Part shown: piece by piece, positions 34,305 through 44,097 of the stretch
How the letters are laid out: each line of letters opens with the position of its first letter
Position numbering within the stretch: position 1 is the stretch's first letter
DNA from: an uncultured Clostridia bacterium
GTDB lineage: Bacteria; Bacillota; Clostridia; TANB77; CAG-508
Assembly: GCA_948678575.1 (NCBI GenBank)
Contig: CAPPGO010000004.1
Coordinates: forward strand, 62,001-126,000
DNA length: 64,000 nucleotides
Direction of reading: 5' to 3'
The notes under the pieces: generated by a model
Databases searched by the model: none
What the model was told of the DNA's origin: nothing
Seen by the model: the letters and a program-made list of their open reading frames with translations, nothing else
Position numbers and translations under genes: made by a program

Positions 34305-35444
34305 TTATTTTCCACCTAAACCTTTATTTTTTCTTAGGAACGCTGGAATATCTAAATCGTTTGAAGAATTTGTGTCAACAGCTGTTACTGATGATACTGA
34401 TGACATTGAGTTTGCATTTCTTCTCTTATATGCATCAGCTACTATATTCTCATAACCTGGCATTGTTCTTCTTTCTTCTTCTTTTTCAAATCCTGTTGCA
34501 ATAACAGTAATTTGAATTTCTTCGCCCATTGATTCATCTGTAACTGTACCAAAGATTATGTTTGCTTCTGGATCTGCACTTCTTTGTACTAATTCAGCAG
34601 CTGTATTTGCTTCTAATAATCCAATATCTGGTCCACCAGTAATATTGATAATTACACCTTTTGCTCCTTCAATTGAAGTTTCTAATAATGGGCTTTGAAT
34701 AGCTTGTTTTGCAGCATCTTCTGCTCTGTTTTCTCCACTAGCTGTACCTATACCCATGTGAGCCATACCTTGATTTAACATTATTGTTTTAACATCTGCA
34801 AAATCTAAGTTTATTAAACCTGGAACTGCAATTAAGTCTGATATACCTTGAACGCCTTGTCTTAAAACATCATCAGCCATTCTAAAAGCTTCTACTATTG
34901 ATGTTTTTCTGTCAATTACTTGTAATAATTTATCATTTGGAATTACAACCAAAGTATCAACTTTACCTTTTAAACCTGCAATTCCTCTTTCTGCTTGCGC
35001 TAATCTTTTTTTACCTTCAAAAGTAAATGGTTTTGTAACAACACCAATTGTTAAAATTCCTAATTCTTTTGCAATTGCTGCTACTACTGGGGCTGCACCT
35101 GTTCCAGTTCCTCCACCCATACCAGCTGTTACGAATACCATATCTGCACCTTTTAATACTTCTGCAATTTCGGCTCTACTTTCTTCTGCTGATTGAGCTC
35201 CAATATCTGGATTTGCTCCTGCTCCTAAACCTCTTGTAATTTTTTCACCAATTTGAATTTTTGAACCAGCTCTTGATGAATTAAGAGTTTGTCTATCCGT
35301 ATTTACTGCTATAAATTCTACGTTTCTAATTCCTGCTTCTATCATTCTATTTACTGCATTATTTCCAGCACCACCAACTCCTATTACTTTAATTGTTGCT
35401 GTTCCATCCATCATGTAGTTTAGTTCTTCATTATCCATAATCAT
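34305..35444 (-). CDS. ftsZ: Cell division protein FtsZ (main copy)
   Basis: A 379-aa tubulin-like GTPase forming the Z ring. Motifs: GVGGAGNNAVNRM, T3 loop TRGLGAGANP, GGGTGTGAAPV, T7 NLDFAD, then a linker of about 45 residues and the C-terminal peptide DLDIPAFLRKNK that binds FtsA/SepF/ZapA-type partners. It follows ftsA by about 60 bases. AGGAGG precedes the ATG at 35444. Confidence 0.98.
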   Translation of the reverse strand: MIMDNEELNYMMDGTATIKVIGVGGAGNNAVNRMIEAGIRNVEFIAVNTDRQTLNSSRAGSKIQIGEKITRGLGAGANPDIGAQSAEESRAEIAEVLKGADMVFVTAGMGGGTGTGAAPVVAAIAKELGILTIGVVTKPFTFEGKKRLAQAERGIAGLKGKVDTLVVIPNDKLLQVIDRKTSIVEAFRMADDVLRQGVQGISDLIAVPGLINLDFADVKTIMLNQGMAHMGIGTASGENRAEDAAKQAIQSPLLETSIEGAKGVIINITGGPDIGLLEANTAAELVQRSADPEANIIFGTVTDESMGEEIQITVIATGFEKEEERRTMPGYENIVADAYKRRNANSMSSVSSVTAVDTNSSNDLDIPAFLRKNKGLGGK

Positions 35445-35504
35445 AAGGTATATCCTCCTTCAAAACTCTAAAAATATATTAAATTCTTATATATTAACTT
35501 TATT

Positions 35505-36737
35505 TTATGTATAGAAAAAGTCTCTAACTTTTCCTAAAACTGTTTTCCACATATTGTTTTCTGTTTTTACATCTATACTGCTTGAAACTGTTTTTGCATA
35601 AGGTCTTGCTGCAATATATCTAACCAATGCATAACTTGTCCTATATGTAGACTTAATTGTACTAACCAATCTACCAGTTGAAATTTTAACTGGAATGTTC
35701 AAAATAATTTTACCTGCCATATCACTCTTGTTTATATTAACAATTCCTTCTCCTGTAAGAATTACATTGTTTATATTTGACTTTATTCCATGTGATGTAA
35801 TGTCTTTATTAACCAGAGTAAATATCTCTTCAATTCTAGCTTCAATAATTTCTATTAAATCAGAACTTTTTATTGTTCTATTTTTACCACCTACATCTTT
35901 ACAAGTGTTTAGAATAATATTATTATCATTATCTATAAATGATTTTAAAGCTAGACCATATTGTCTTTTTAATTTGTCTGCTTCTTCTGGTGAAATATTA
36001 AGCACATAGGAAATGTCACTAGTAATATTGTCACCTCCAAGTGCTATGGTATTAGTATATATAAATGAGTTTCCATTAAATACACCAATATCTGTATTAC
36101 CTGCCCCAATATCTAATAACATAACATTATCATTTAATTCGTTTGTATCTAATACTAAATTTCGTTCTGCTAATGATATAGGAACAATTCCATCTATTTC
36201 GATACCTGCTTTTTTAAATACAGAAGTTATTTGCTTTACATACTCTTTCTCAGCAAGTATTATTTGAGCTGTTAGAGTAAAGCTTGTACTATATTTTCCA
36301 ACTGGGTCTTCAATAGCTTTTCCATCTTCAAGGATGAATTTGTCGGGTACTACATCTACTAAAACTTTATCATCTGGTACTTCTATATCTCTAATTTGTA
36401 TTATTGCTGATGCAACATCTTTAATTGATATTCCAGCAACTTTATCTTTTGCTTCTTTTACGATACTGTTTTGCACAATCGTAATGTACTGACCTGGTAT
36501 TGTAGTATAAGCAGAATTTATTTTAAAATTTGATATATCTTCGGCTTCTTTGATTGTTTTTGCAATAGCTGAACTTAAATCTTCATTACTTACAATTTTA
36601 CCCTTTTTTATAGCTGAACATTTGCTACTTGTACTGCAAATAATTTCAATTTGATTAAAATTATTTACTTCTCCTACAACTGTGCTGACCTTAGAGGTTC
36701 CAATATCGATACCAACAATTATATCTCCTATTGCCAA
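35505..36737 (-). CDS. ftsA: Cell division protein FtsA
   Basis: A 410-aa actin-like ATPase that tethers FtsZ to the membrane. Phosphate motifs: VGIDIGTSKVS near the N-terminus and LLDIGAGNTDIGVF near 205, followed by a SHS2/1C subdomain. The C-terminal tail ends MWKTVLGKVRDFFYT, an amphipathic membrane-targeting helix. The ORF begins at a TTG that overlaps the ribosome site; a second TTG two codons later (36737) is 6 bases after GGAGGG and is the likelier start. Own promoters lie upstream. Confidence 0.95.
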   Translation of the reverse strand: MAIGDIIVGIDIGTSKVSTVVGEVNNFNQIEIICSTSSKCSAIKKGKIVSNEDLSSAIAKTIKEAEDISNFKINSAYTTIPGQYITIVQNSIVKEAKDKVAGISIKDVASAIIQIRDIEVPDDKVLVDVVPDKFILEDGKAIEDPVGKYSTSFTLTAQIILAEKEYVKQITSVFKKAGIEIDGIVPISLAERNLVLDTNELNDNVMLLDIGAGNTDIGVFNGNSFIYTNTIALGGDNITSDISYVLNISPEEADKLKRQYGLALKSFIDNDNNIILNTCKDVGGKNRTIKSSDLIEIIEARIEEIFTLVNKDITSHGIKSNINNVILTGEGIVNINKSDMAGKIILNIPVKISTGRLVSTIKSTYRTSYALVRYIAARPYAKTVSSSIDVKTENNMWKTVLGKVRDFFYT

Positions 36738-36778
36738 AGTCAACCCTCCATTTTTTAGTATAAATTCTATTTGCGTTT

Positions 36779-36807
36779 ATAATATTACATTTTAGAAAAC
36801 AAGTCAA
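36779..36807 (-). promoter_or_regulatory. Proximal promoter of ftsA-ftsZ
   Basis: TTGACT (36807-36802), a 17-base spacer and TATTAT (36784-36779), about 40 bases before the start codon. Confidence 0.75.
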
Positions 36808-36881
36808 GATAATTTGAAACATTTTTGTAATTAATGTAATATTTTCGTAATCTTTTTTAAAATAATTACATAGCCTACTAT

Positions 36882-36910
36882 ATAACATTTTTCTAACAAA
36901 TTCAAGTCAA
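36882..36910 (-). promoter_or_regulatory. Distal promoter of ftsA-ftsZ
   Basis: TTGACT (36910-36905), 17 bases, TGTTAT (36887-36882). With the proximal element it forms a tandem pair, as is usual for ftsAZ in Firmicutes. Confidence 0.5.
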
Positions 36911-36952
36911 AATTTGTAGAAAATTGTATTTTTTTAGTAAAAATTTTAATAT

Positions 36953-36992
36953 AAAAGCTATACTATTATATATTTATAATAGTATAGCTTTA
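36953..36992 (-). terminator. Terminator after sbp
   Basis: A 17-bp stem (36954-36970 with 36975-36991) followed by A/T-rich sequence, just behind the sbp stop. It separates murA-sbp from ftsAZ. Confidence 0.8.
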
Positions 36993-37019
36993 TCCTTAGT
37001 ATTTTGTAAAAATAATATA

Positions 37020-37415
37020 TTATTTTTTATCTTCTGAATTTGTTTCTTTAACTTTAAAAGTCATTTGTTCAAATTTGTTTGTCCACTTATCTACATAATA
37101 TCTTCTAATAATTGCTAAATTTGTAAACATTCTACCTACAAACACAACTACTGCCGCCAAATAAATATCTACATTTAATCTTTCGCCTAAATATGTAAGA
37201 GCTATTGACAATATAGCATTTCCAAAAAAACCTGATAAAAATATTTTTAAATCAAAATTCTTTTTCAATACAGAAGTAATTCCACCAAAAACTGTATCTA
37301 GCGCTGCTATAATTGCTATTGCTAAATAACTTGAATATGTATATGAAATTACTGGTGTGTGCATTCCTATAATAGCACCTAAAATACAACCTATAATAAT
37401 TGATATATATATCAT
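37020..37415 (-). CDS. sbp: Small basic protein (DUF1290, Sbp)
   Basis: A 131-aa membrane protein with three hydrophobic helices, starting IYISIIIGCILGAIIGMH and containing ALDTVFGGITSVLKKNFD, the DUF1290 signature. Its role is not well established; the gene stands between DUF881 genes and ftsA in many Firmicutes, as here. This copy has an extended polar C-terminus (EQMTFKVKETNSEDKK). Confidence 0.93.
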   Translation of the reverse strand: MIYISIIIGCILGAIIGMHTPVISYTYSSYLAIAIIAALDTVFGGITSVLKKNFDLKIFLSGFFGNAILSIALTYLGERLNVDIYLAAVVVFVGRMFTNLAIIRRYYVDKWTNKFEQMTFKVKETNSEDKK

Positions 37416-37425
37416 TTCTATCCTC

Positions 37426-38118
37426 CTATTTATTTACTTCTGCATATTCAAAATTAATTTTTCCAGAATATGCTGGAATTTCAATTGAATCTTTTACAAC
37501 ATAATTAACTATTTTTTCATTTACTTTCATTTCGTCAATGTATCCACCTTTTATAGTGATAGCACTTTCTAAATATTTCTTATCTCCTATGGCTCTTACT
37601 ACAAATGGTGATGGAATTCTATTTCCATTTATTAAAATAAATTGTGATCCTACATTTGCAATTTCAGTAGTGGACACTACCCTTTCATTATTTATTGAAA
37701 TTGCTTCTGCTCCTGCGAGTTTTAGTTCATTTACAAGTTGTAATAAATCCCATCTATCTATTGTTTTAAATTCACTATCTGTTAATGTAACTTCTATTCC
37801 TTCACCTTGAAGTTTGGTATATCCCAAATACATATCTGTTTCATCAAGTTCTTTATCTAAAATAGTTGAATTTTCTTGTGAGTTAGAAATTTCTGATTGG
37901 TACTCTGCAATCTTGCCCTCTGTTTCGTCAAGTTTTTCTTCAATTTCTTCATATTTGTTTTTCCAATCGGTTAATTCTGTTCTAAGCTCCGTTTCTCTCA
38001 TTGTTTCTATTGCTGTAATATCTGTTTGTTCTACTGTTTTAAATTGAGTCAACATTACTGCTGTTAAAATAAGAGTTGCAAAGCCTATTGAAATTATCAT
38101 TGTATATTTTCCCTTCAT
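37426..38118 (-). CDS. DUF881 family protein (second copy)
   Basis: A 230-aa protein: an N-terminal transmembrane helix (about 6-25), a coiled coil (about 43-85), and the extracytoplasmic DUF881 domain (GEGIEVTLTDSE, ELKLAGAEAISINNERV, PFVVRAIGDKKYLESAI, KGGYIDEM). It is a paralogue of the gene just upstream (38128..). Members sit in division clusters but their function is unknown. The stop is 10 bases before sbp. Confidence 0.92.
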   Translation of the reverse strand: MKGKYTMIISIGFATLILTAVMLTQFKTVEQTDITAIETMRETELRTELTDWKNKYEEIEEKLDETEGKIAEYQSEISNSQENSTILDKELDETDMYLGYTKLQGEGIEVTLTDSEFKTIDRWDLLQLVNELKLAGAEAISINNERVVSTTEIANVGSQFILINGNRIPSPFVVRAIGDKKYLESAITIKGGYIDEMKVNEKIVNYVVKDSIEIPAYSGKINFEYAEVNK

Positions 38119-38127
38119 CTTTGCCTC

Positions 38128-38841
38128 CTATTCTGCTTTTGTCGCATATTCATATTTATATACGCCATCATATTTTGGTATTGTTATAGAATTTTGTTGA
38201 GTAATATCAACATCAACTCCATCATCTTTCAATTTATCTATATATCCACCAAGCATTGTAAGTGCGCCATATAATTTTTCCTTTGAACCAATAGCATTAA
38301 TTACAAATGGTACTCCTACTTTTTCATTATTTACTCTTATTATATTTCCTGCACAAGAAATAGCTGTTGTATTTACTATTCTTTGTCCATTTACAGAAAT
38401 TGCTTCTGCTCCTGCATTCTTTAATGCATTTATAACTTCAACTAAATCTGAATAGTGTACTAAATATGAAGATACATCTAATTTGTTAGAATTAAGTTCT
38501 CCATCTTTCAAAATTATTGTAATACCTGGTCCAATAACTTCTGAATATCCAAGCGCCATGTTGTTTTTCTCTAAATCTGCTTTTGCTGTTTCTGATGATT
38601 CACTTGAAGTAGAAACTGTTTCACGAAGTTTTTCAAGTTTTACTTCTTTTGTTTCCAATTTTTGATATGCTAAATCATATTTCTCTTTCCACTTCAATAC
38701 ACTATCTCTAAGCTCATTTTCAGCATAAGTTCGTCCCATTTTTGATGCGTTACTTGTTACAGTTCTAACTTGTACGCAAATTCCAACAGTAAGTAAAAAG
38801 CACATTACACCTAACATAATTGCAATATTTTTTTCTTTCAC
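38128..38841 (-). CDS. DUF881 family protein (first copy)
   Basis: A 237-aa protein with the same layout as its neighbour: transmembrane helix (about 5-25), coiled coil (about 40-85), DUF881 domain (GPGITIILKDGEL, ALKNAGAEAISVNGQRI, PFVINAIGSKEKL, LGGYIDKL). The ORF extends to 38895 and would overlap divIB; I chose the GTG at 38841 since AAGGTGGAGG is 8 bases upstream and the sequence MKEKNIAIMLGVMCF is the usual N-terminus. Overlap with divIB then disappears. Confidence 0.88.
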   Translation of the reverse strand: MKEKNIAIMLGVMCFLLTVGICVQVRTVTSNASKMGRTYAENELRDSVLKWKEKYDLAYQKLETKEVKLEKLRETVSTSSESSETAKADLEKNNMALGYSEVIGPGITIILKDGELNSNKLDVSSYLVHYSDLVEVINALKNAGAEAISVNGQRIVNTTAISCAGNIIRVNNEKVGVPFVINAIGSKEKLYGALTMLGGYIDKLKDDGVDVDITQQNSITIPKYDGVYKYEYATKAE

Positions 38842-38866
38842 GCTCTTTTCCTCCACCTTCAAAATT

Positions 38867-39766
38867 TTATGTTTTTTCTCTAAAATATGCATCATCTGTA
38901 TTCAAGTCCATATTAAGGAAAATTTCTCCCGCCAAATTCTTGGTTTGATTTAAAATTCCATTTAGGTATAGCATTTTTGTATTTAAATCTGAACAATCTC
39001 CTAAATATACTGTCTTTTGTTCACCTTCTAAAATTAAAGTATAATTTCTATTATTCGATACATCTATTTTTGTTATCATATCAGCTATTTCATTTGATTT
39101 AGCTGTTTGAACAATTTTTATAATTGTTTGTAATTCTTTTAGGTCATCAACTTCTAATCTATTTCCAGCTTCAACATTACTTAAATCAGTTTTAAATCCT
39201 AAAATAATTGGAACATTTAATTTTTCAACCGATACCTCTAACATATATCCTTGACTATTTATATATACATAACTATCAGCTACTTGAAGCATAAATCTTG
39301 GTGTTCTTTCTTTTATTGTAAGTTTTACTGTATTAGGAAATATTCTAGAAACTTTTACATCTTCTATATAAGCATTCTTTTCTAAATCATCTTTTACTTT
39401 TAAAGTATTTAAAGCAAATAAATTATTATATTGCTCAAAGTTGACAATTCCTTCTATTTGTTCTTTTGTAAGACTTTCATTTCCTATCAATTCTACATTT
39501 TTTATTTGACATATATTAATATTCATAATTATAAACATTGTAATTATAATTAAAAATATAATAATGAAAATTTTTAAACCTTTTTTAGATTTTGATTGCT
39601 TGTCTTTATTATTTTTAGAGGTTGCGTTTTTTGCAACCTTTTTATTATTTTCTGTTTTCTTATGATCTTCTTTTTTAGTCTTTTTATTTTTTTTCTTGCT
39701 ATTTTTATTAGGAGTTTTTGGTCTATTTATACCAATAACAATTTCATCATCTAAATTATTGCTCAT
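38867..39766 (-). CDS. divIB: Cell division protein FtsQ/DivIB
   Basis: A 299-aa bitopic protein: a long Lys/Asn-rich cytoplasmic tail (1 to about 63), one transmembrane helix (about 64-84), a POTRA domain (NICQIKNVELIGNESLTKEQI, then VSRIFPNTVKLTIKERTPRF) and the FtsQ domain. DivIB joins FtsL/DivIC and penicillin-binding proteins at the septum. The very lysine-rich tail is longer than average. It follows murA by 6 bases. Confidence 0.93.
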   Translation of the reverse strand: MSNNLDDEIVIGINRPKTPNKNSKKKNKKTKKEDHKKTENNKKVAKNATSKNNKDKQSKSKKGLKIFIIIFLIIITMFIIMNINICQIKNVELIGNESLTKEQIEGIVNFEQYNNLFALNTLKVKDDLEKNAYIEDVKVSRIFPNTVKLTIKERTPRFMLQVADSYVYINSQGYMLEVSVEKLNVPIILGFKTDLSNVEAGNRLEVDDLKELQTIIKIVQTAKSNEIADMITKIDVSNNRNYTLILEGEQKTVYLGDCSDLNTKMLYLNGILNQTKNLAGEIFLNMDLNTDDAYFREKT

Positions 39767-39772
39767 AAATCA

Positions 39773-41027
39773 TTAACTTCCTTCTTTAATAATATCAGCA
39801 CCAATACTGTTTAATTTTAAATCTAAGTTTTCATATCCACGCAAAATATATTCTATATTTTTTACTTTTGTAGTGCCTTTTGCTACTAGTCCTGCTAAAA
39901 CTAATGCAGCTCCACCTCTTAAATCAGTGCTTTGTACTTCTGCTCCATGTAATTTTCTAACACCTTTTATAATAAGAGTTTTTCCTTCAATATTAGCTTT
40001 TACTCCCATTCGTTTAAGTTCTGCAAAAATCTTAAATCTATTTTCAAATATATTTTCTGTAATAATTGAAGTTCCTTTTGCTGTTGTAAGCATACAAGCA
40101 AATATTGATTGTAAATCTGTTGGAAAGCCTGGATACGGCATAGTTTTTATTTCTGTTGCACTCAATCTTTTAGGACTAACTAAAATTATACTATCTTTTT
40201 TTATATTAAGCTTACAACCAACTTCTTCTAATTTATGTAATATTGGACTGATATGCTCAGGAATTACCTTTTTTAAATGAATTTTTCCACCAGTCATTGC
40301 CGTTGCTACTAATAAAGTACCTGCTTCTATTCTATCTGGCATTACATTATACGATACTTCCTTTAAAGTATTTACTCCTTTTATCTTTATAACGCTTGTT
40401 CCCATACCAAAAATTTTAGCACCCATTCTATTTAAAAATTCAGCTAAATCTACTATTTCTGGTTCTAATGCAGCATTTTCTATAATAACTTCATGTTCTC
40501 CTAAAACAGAAGCTAAAATAATATTTTCTGTTGCACCTACACTTGGAAAATCCAAATGTATTTGAACATCTTTTATTTTATCACATTTGCAATGTATATT
40601 TCCACTATTTTCTTCAATTTTTATGCCCATTTTCTTAAAACTGCTTAAATGTAAATCAATTGGTCTACTTCCTATTTCACAACCACCGTGGGTATGAAAA
40701 CATTACTTCTTTACATCTACTAAGTAAAGCACCTGATATTATTACAGATGATCTTAATTTTCTCATAAGTTCATCCGGTATAGTATTTTTATTTAAACTT
40801 TCAGAATTAATTGTAATTTTGTTTTTGTCTCTTTTTACTTTACAACCCAAATATTCTAAAATCTTCAAAGTAGTTCTAACATCTTCAATGTCTGGAACAT
40901 TATATAATTTACTTGTTTTTCCATTTAAAATACAACCAGCTAGAATTGGTAAACTAGCATTTTTAGAACCTGAGACATATGTTTCTCCTTCCAATTTTTT
41001 ACCACCATTTATTATGTAGCAACACAT
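39773..41027 (-). CDS. murA: UDP-GlcNAc 1-carboxyvinyltransferase MurA, read through a CGGT site
   Basis: A 417-aa enol-transferase for the first committed step of peptidoglycan synthesis, provided CGGT at 40688-40685 is read as Gly. Segment one (41027-40689) starts INGGKKLEGETYVSGSKNA, with the Lys of the active site, and ends EVMFSYP; segment two (40684-39773) continues GCEIGSRPIDLHL and ends with the usual C-terminal half. The catalytic Cys (Cys115 in E. coli) is the second residue after the site. Triplet reading ends three codons after CGG. Length with the joint is normal. First gene of the murA-divIB-DUF881-DUF881-sbp unit. Confidence 0.93.
40685..40688 (-). other. CGGT +1 decoding site in murA
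   Basis: In-frame CGG followed by T, preceded by CCA. Reading CGGT as Gly gives YP-G-GCEIGSRPID, the invariant MurA catalytic loop. Confidence 0.9.
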
Positions 41028-41060
41028 ATTTTTATCACCTCTTATAAATATTTATGCTAC

Positions 41061-41090
41061 ATAATATGTAAATTTTACATAAATAGTGAA
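41061..41090 (-). promoter_or_regulatory. murA promoter with a 17-bp palindrome
   Basis: TTCACT (41090-41085), 18 bases, TATTAT (41066-41061). The palindrome TATGTAAATTTTACATA at 41065-41081 covers the spacer and touches the -10 element, the position expected for a repressor site. Confidence 0.45.
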
Positions 41091-41114
41091 TATTTTACTA
41101 ATCAAAATACTTAG

Positions 41115-43025
41115 CTAATATTTAACTACTAATTTATCTATTTTACTTCTTATATATTTTTCTAATTTTTCCATAAAAACATCTGGCTTTATCTCTTGTT
41201 TTGCTACCATATCCAAACCTTTTTCCCAACTTGCTGTTAATTCTGGATTTAGCATATCTGGAATAGATTTCAAAATAATATCATAAATAGCTTCTCCTTT
41301 TTGACTTGGAGTTACAATTTGAGTTTTCTCATTTATTTCAATATACCTTATTCTTTCTAATTTTTTTATAATATCACCACGAGTTGCACTAGTACCAATT
41401 CCAGCACCTTTTATTTGTTCTCTTAATTCTTCGTCTTCAATAAGTTTACCAGCATTCTCCATTGCCAAAATTATTGTACCTGAATTATATCTATTAGGCG
41501 GTGTTGTCTCTCCTTCTTTTATTTCAAAATTATTTATACCAATCTCTTTGCCTTTTTTTAAAGCTGTTAATATAGATAAATTATTATTTTCATCTTCTGT
41601 TTTAGTTTTATTTTTTAAAACTTCTAAATACCCCTGATTTATACAAACTTTTCCATTAGCTGTAAAGATTTCATTTTCTACATTTACAGTTACTGACACT
41701 TTGCTATACTCAGCAGGTGGATAGAAAATAGCTATAAATCTTTTTACAATTAATTTGTATACATTTTTTTTCAATTCATCTAATTTATCATAATTCTCAA
41801 AACCTTGTCCTGTTGGAATAATGGCATAGTGATCTGTAATTTTACTATCATTTACATATTTTGTTTTTACTAAATTTGTACTATATTTTTCATCTACCAT
41901 TTTAGTAATATACTTACTAATTTCTTCATCTTTAAAATTTTTATATAGTCCGTTTAAATTTTTCCCAATTTCTTTTGCAATTGCTGTTGATAGAACTCTT
42001 GCATCAGTTCTTGGATAAGTAACTAATTTCTTTTCATATAAATCCTGAATAATTTCCAATGTTTCATCTGGTTTTATTTTAAAGTTTCTTGTACATTCAT
42101 TTTGAATTTCTGCTAAATTAAATAAAAGTGGTGCATTTTCCTTTTGCTTTGTTTTTTTAACTTCTTCAATAATTGCCTTTTTTTCAGATAAATATGATAT
42201 GAATTTTTTTGCATCATCTTCCTTCTTAAAACCTGTTTCATTATATAAAAGTCTACTTTCAAATAATTTAGATTTTTCTGTAACTTTCCATTCTGCTTTA
42301 AATGATGATTCACTATTTCCAAAATCTCCAACTATTTTATAATATTTTGTTTTAACAAAATTTCTTATCTCTCTTTCTCTTGAAACTACCATTCCTAGAA
42401 CACAAGTCATAACTCTTCCAACTGCTATCGAAACTTTTTCTTCGTTCAAATCCTTAGCAATTCTTCTGCCAAATATTACAGATAAAAGTCTAGAAAAATT
42501 AATTCCTATTAAATAGTCTTCTTTTGCTCTTAAATAAGCTGAATCAGATAAACTATCATATTCACACAAATTTTTTGCTTCTTTTATACCTCTTTGTATT
42601 TCTTCTTCTGTTTGTGAATCTATCCAAACTCTTTTTAATTTTGCATTTGGATTTGGATTAGCCATCATAAAAACTAATCTTTGTATATATTCTCCTTCTC
42701 GTCCAGAGTCACCTGCATTATATATTTCTTCTAAATCATCTCTTTGCATTAGATTTTTAATTATCTCGAATTGTTTTGCTTGTATTCCACCAGAAATTAC
42801 CTCATATTTCCATTCTTTTGGTAAAAAAGGTAATGTATCTAATTTCCAAAATTTCAGTTTCTCGTCATAAGCTTCTGGATAACTCATTGTTACTAAATGA
42901 CCATAACACCAAGTTATAATCCAACCATTGCCTTCTAAGTAACCATTTTTCTTTGTTGGATTAACTTTCAATACTTTTGCAAATTCCATAGCAACAGATG
43001 GTTTCTCCGTTATAAGTAATTTCAT
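41115..43025 (-). CDS. topB: DNA topoisomerase III
   Basis: A 636-aa type IA topoisomerase. The Toprim domain (MKLLITEKPSVAMEFAKVL with its Glu; YNAGDSGREGEYI in place of the usual DxDREGE, the first acidic residue kept) is followed by the topoisomerase core with the active Tyr in KLVTYPRTDARVL (near residue 338). There are no C-terminal zinc fingers, consistent with TopB rather than TopA. It relaxes or decatenates single-stranded or hemicatenated DNA. A single gene, between the murA operon and the cohesin gene. Confidence 0.94.
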   Translation of the reverse strand: MKLLITEKPSVAMEFAKVLKVNPTKKNGYLEGNGWIITWCYGHLVTMSYPEAYDEKLKFWKLDTLPFLPKEWKYEVISGGIQAKQFEIIKNLMQRDDLEEIYNAGDSGREGEYIQRLVFMMANPNPNAKLKRVWIDSQTEEEIQRGIKEAKNLCEYDSLSDSAYLRAKEDYLIGINFSRLLSVIFGRRIAKDLNEEKVSIAVGRVMTCVLGMVVSREREIRNFVKTKYYKIVGDFGNSESSFKAEWKVTEKSKLFESRLLYNETGFKKEDDAKKFISYLSEKKAIIEEVKKTKQKENAPLLFNLAEIQNECTRNFKIKPDETLEIIQDLYEKKLVTYPRTDARVLSTAIAKEIGKNLNGLYKNFKDEEISKYITKMVDEKYSTNLVKTKYVNDSKITDHYAIIPTGQGFENYDKLDELKKNVYKLIVKRFIAIFYPPAEYSKVSVTVNVENEIFTANGKVCINQGYLEVLKNKTKTEDENNNLSILTALKKGKEIGINNFEIKEGETTPPNRYNSGTIILAMENAGKLIEDEELREQIKGAGIGTSATRGDIIKKLERIRYIEINEKTQIVTPSQKGEAIYDIILKSIPDMLNPELTASWEKGLDMVAKQEIKPDVFMEKLEKYIRSKIDKLVVKY

Positions 43026-43086
43026 CAGTCTCTCCTTTACTAAGGCAATTATATATTATTTATAGCATTTTTGCAATAAGAAAATC

Positions 43087-43118
43087 GAGCCTTAACGAAA
43101 TCAAAAATTTCGAGGCTC
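43087..43118. repeat. Imperfect hairpin in the topB leader region
   Basis: GAGCCT (43087-43092) and CGAAAT (43096-43101) pair with ATTTCG (43107-43112) and AGGCTC (43113-43118), with a 3-base bulge. A second small palindrome of GAAATTTC type lies near 43173-43192. The gap 43026-43212 holds nothing else I can name; these elements sit in the 5' region of topB. Confidence 0.45.
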
Positions 43119-43212
43119 AAATGCCACTCACTTCTCTCGGGCAAATATTGGTAGATTAACCTTGTTATTTCAGAAATTTCTAGCGAAATTTCCTACATAA
43201 TAAAAACAATGC

Positions 43213-43242
43213 AAAAAAGCAGAACTATTTGTTCTGCTTTTT
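43213..43242 (-). terminator. Terminator after the cohesin-protein gene
   Basis: A perfect 12-bp stem (43214-43225 with 43231-43242) with T-run, 12 bases behind the stop. Confidence 0.85.
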
Positions 43243-43254
43243 CATTATAATTTC

Positions 43255-44022
43255 TTATTTTTCTTTAATGCTTTCATATTTAAAATATGAAATTCCTGCA
43301 ATTACTAATACTACAAATATTGCTCTCATTATGTTATCAGAAACTCCTGTATATGGAATATCTCCTGTTGTATTTTGTGTATTATTAGTTGAATCTATAT
43401 ATGAAGATTGAGCATTTCTATTAGTATTTGTATTATTTGCTATATTTCTAGTTGTATTTGTTGTAGTATTTATTCTTGATGGTGTATTTGTATTTGTATT
43501 TGTTTTATTTCCAGAAGTGTTTGCCATATTTTCACCCTCAGAATTTTTTCCAACTGTAATTTTTGTAGATATTGTACTTGCTTCAATTGTTTCGCCTGTA
43601 TTAGAAGCTTTGATATCAGAAAGTTTAATATCTCCTGATTTTCCTGTTACATTTGTTTTTGTTTTAAATGTAATTTGAACAATATCTGCATCTTCATTTA
43701 AGAAACCTTGTTTATACAACATAATTTTTCCATTGTCTTGATTATATGTTGGTTGCCAACCATTATTTCCTTCTATGCTATCAGCATTAATTGTTTCAAA
43801 TATTTGAGTGCTATATGATAAAACACCTTCAAAAGCATTGATTCCTGTTGTTCCAACATCCAAATTTGACACTCTTATTGTAACAACTACTTCATTAGAT
43901 TCATCAACTGTTGTTCTATTTGGTGTTATTGTTGCTGTAAAGCTTGATGCACTAACAGTTGTAGCTAACGACATTGCTACTAATACTAACATTATCATAA
44001 TAACTGCTAATTTTTTTCTCAT
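43255..44022 (-). CDS. Cohesin-domain surface protein with sortase-type C-terminus
   Basis: A 255-aa exported protein. Signal peptide (1-26, ending VSA), a cohesin-like beta-sandwich (about 27-160: TITPNRTTVDESNEVVVTIRVSNL, INAFEGVLSYSTQIFE, ITFKTKTN), a low-complexity Asn/Thr linker (about 168-220), and a C-terminal IPYTG motif followed by a hydrophobic helix and a basic tail, which resembles a sortase signal with Ile for Leu. Cohesins bind dockerins, and the gene just upstream in the same direction encodes a dockerin protein, so the two probably form a surface pair. Confidence 0.82.
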   Translation of the reverse strand: MRKKLAVIMIMLVLVAMSLATTVSASSFTATITPNRTTVDESNEVVVTIRVSNLDVGTTGINAFEGVLSYSTQIFETINADSIEGNNGWQPTYNQDNGKIMLYKQGFLNEDADIVQITFKTKTNVTGKSGDIKLSDIKASNTGETIEASTISTKITVGKNSEGENMANTSGNKTNTNTNTPSRINTTTNTTRNIANNTNTNRNAQSSYIDSTNNTQNTTGDIPYTGVSDNIMRAIFVVLVIAGISYFKYESIKEK

Positions 44023-44097
44023 CTTTCAATTCTCCTTCTCTTTTATAGTATAACTCTTTTGATTTTAAAAATCAAGTATTTTTATGTAACATTTATG

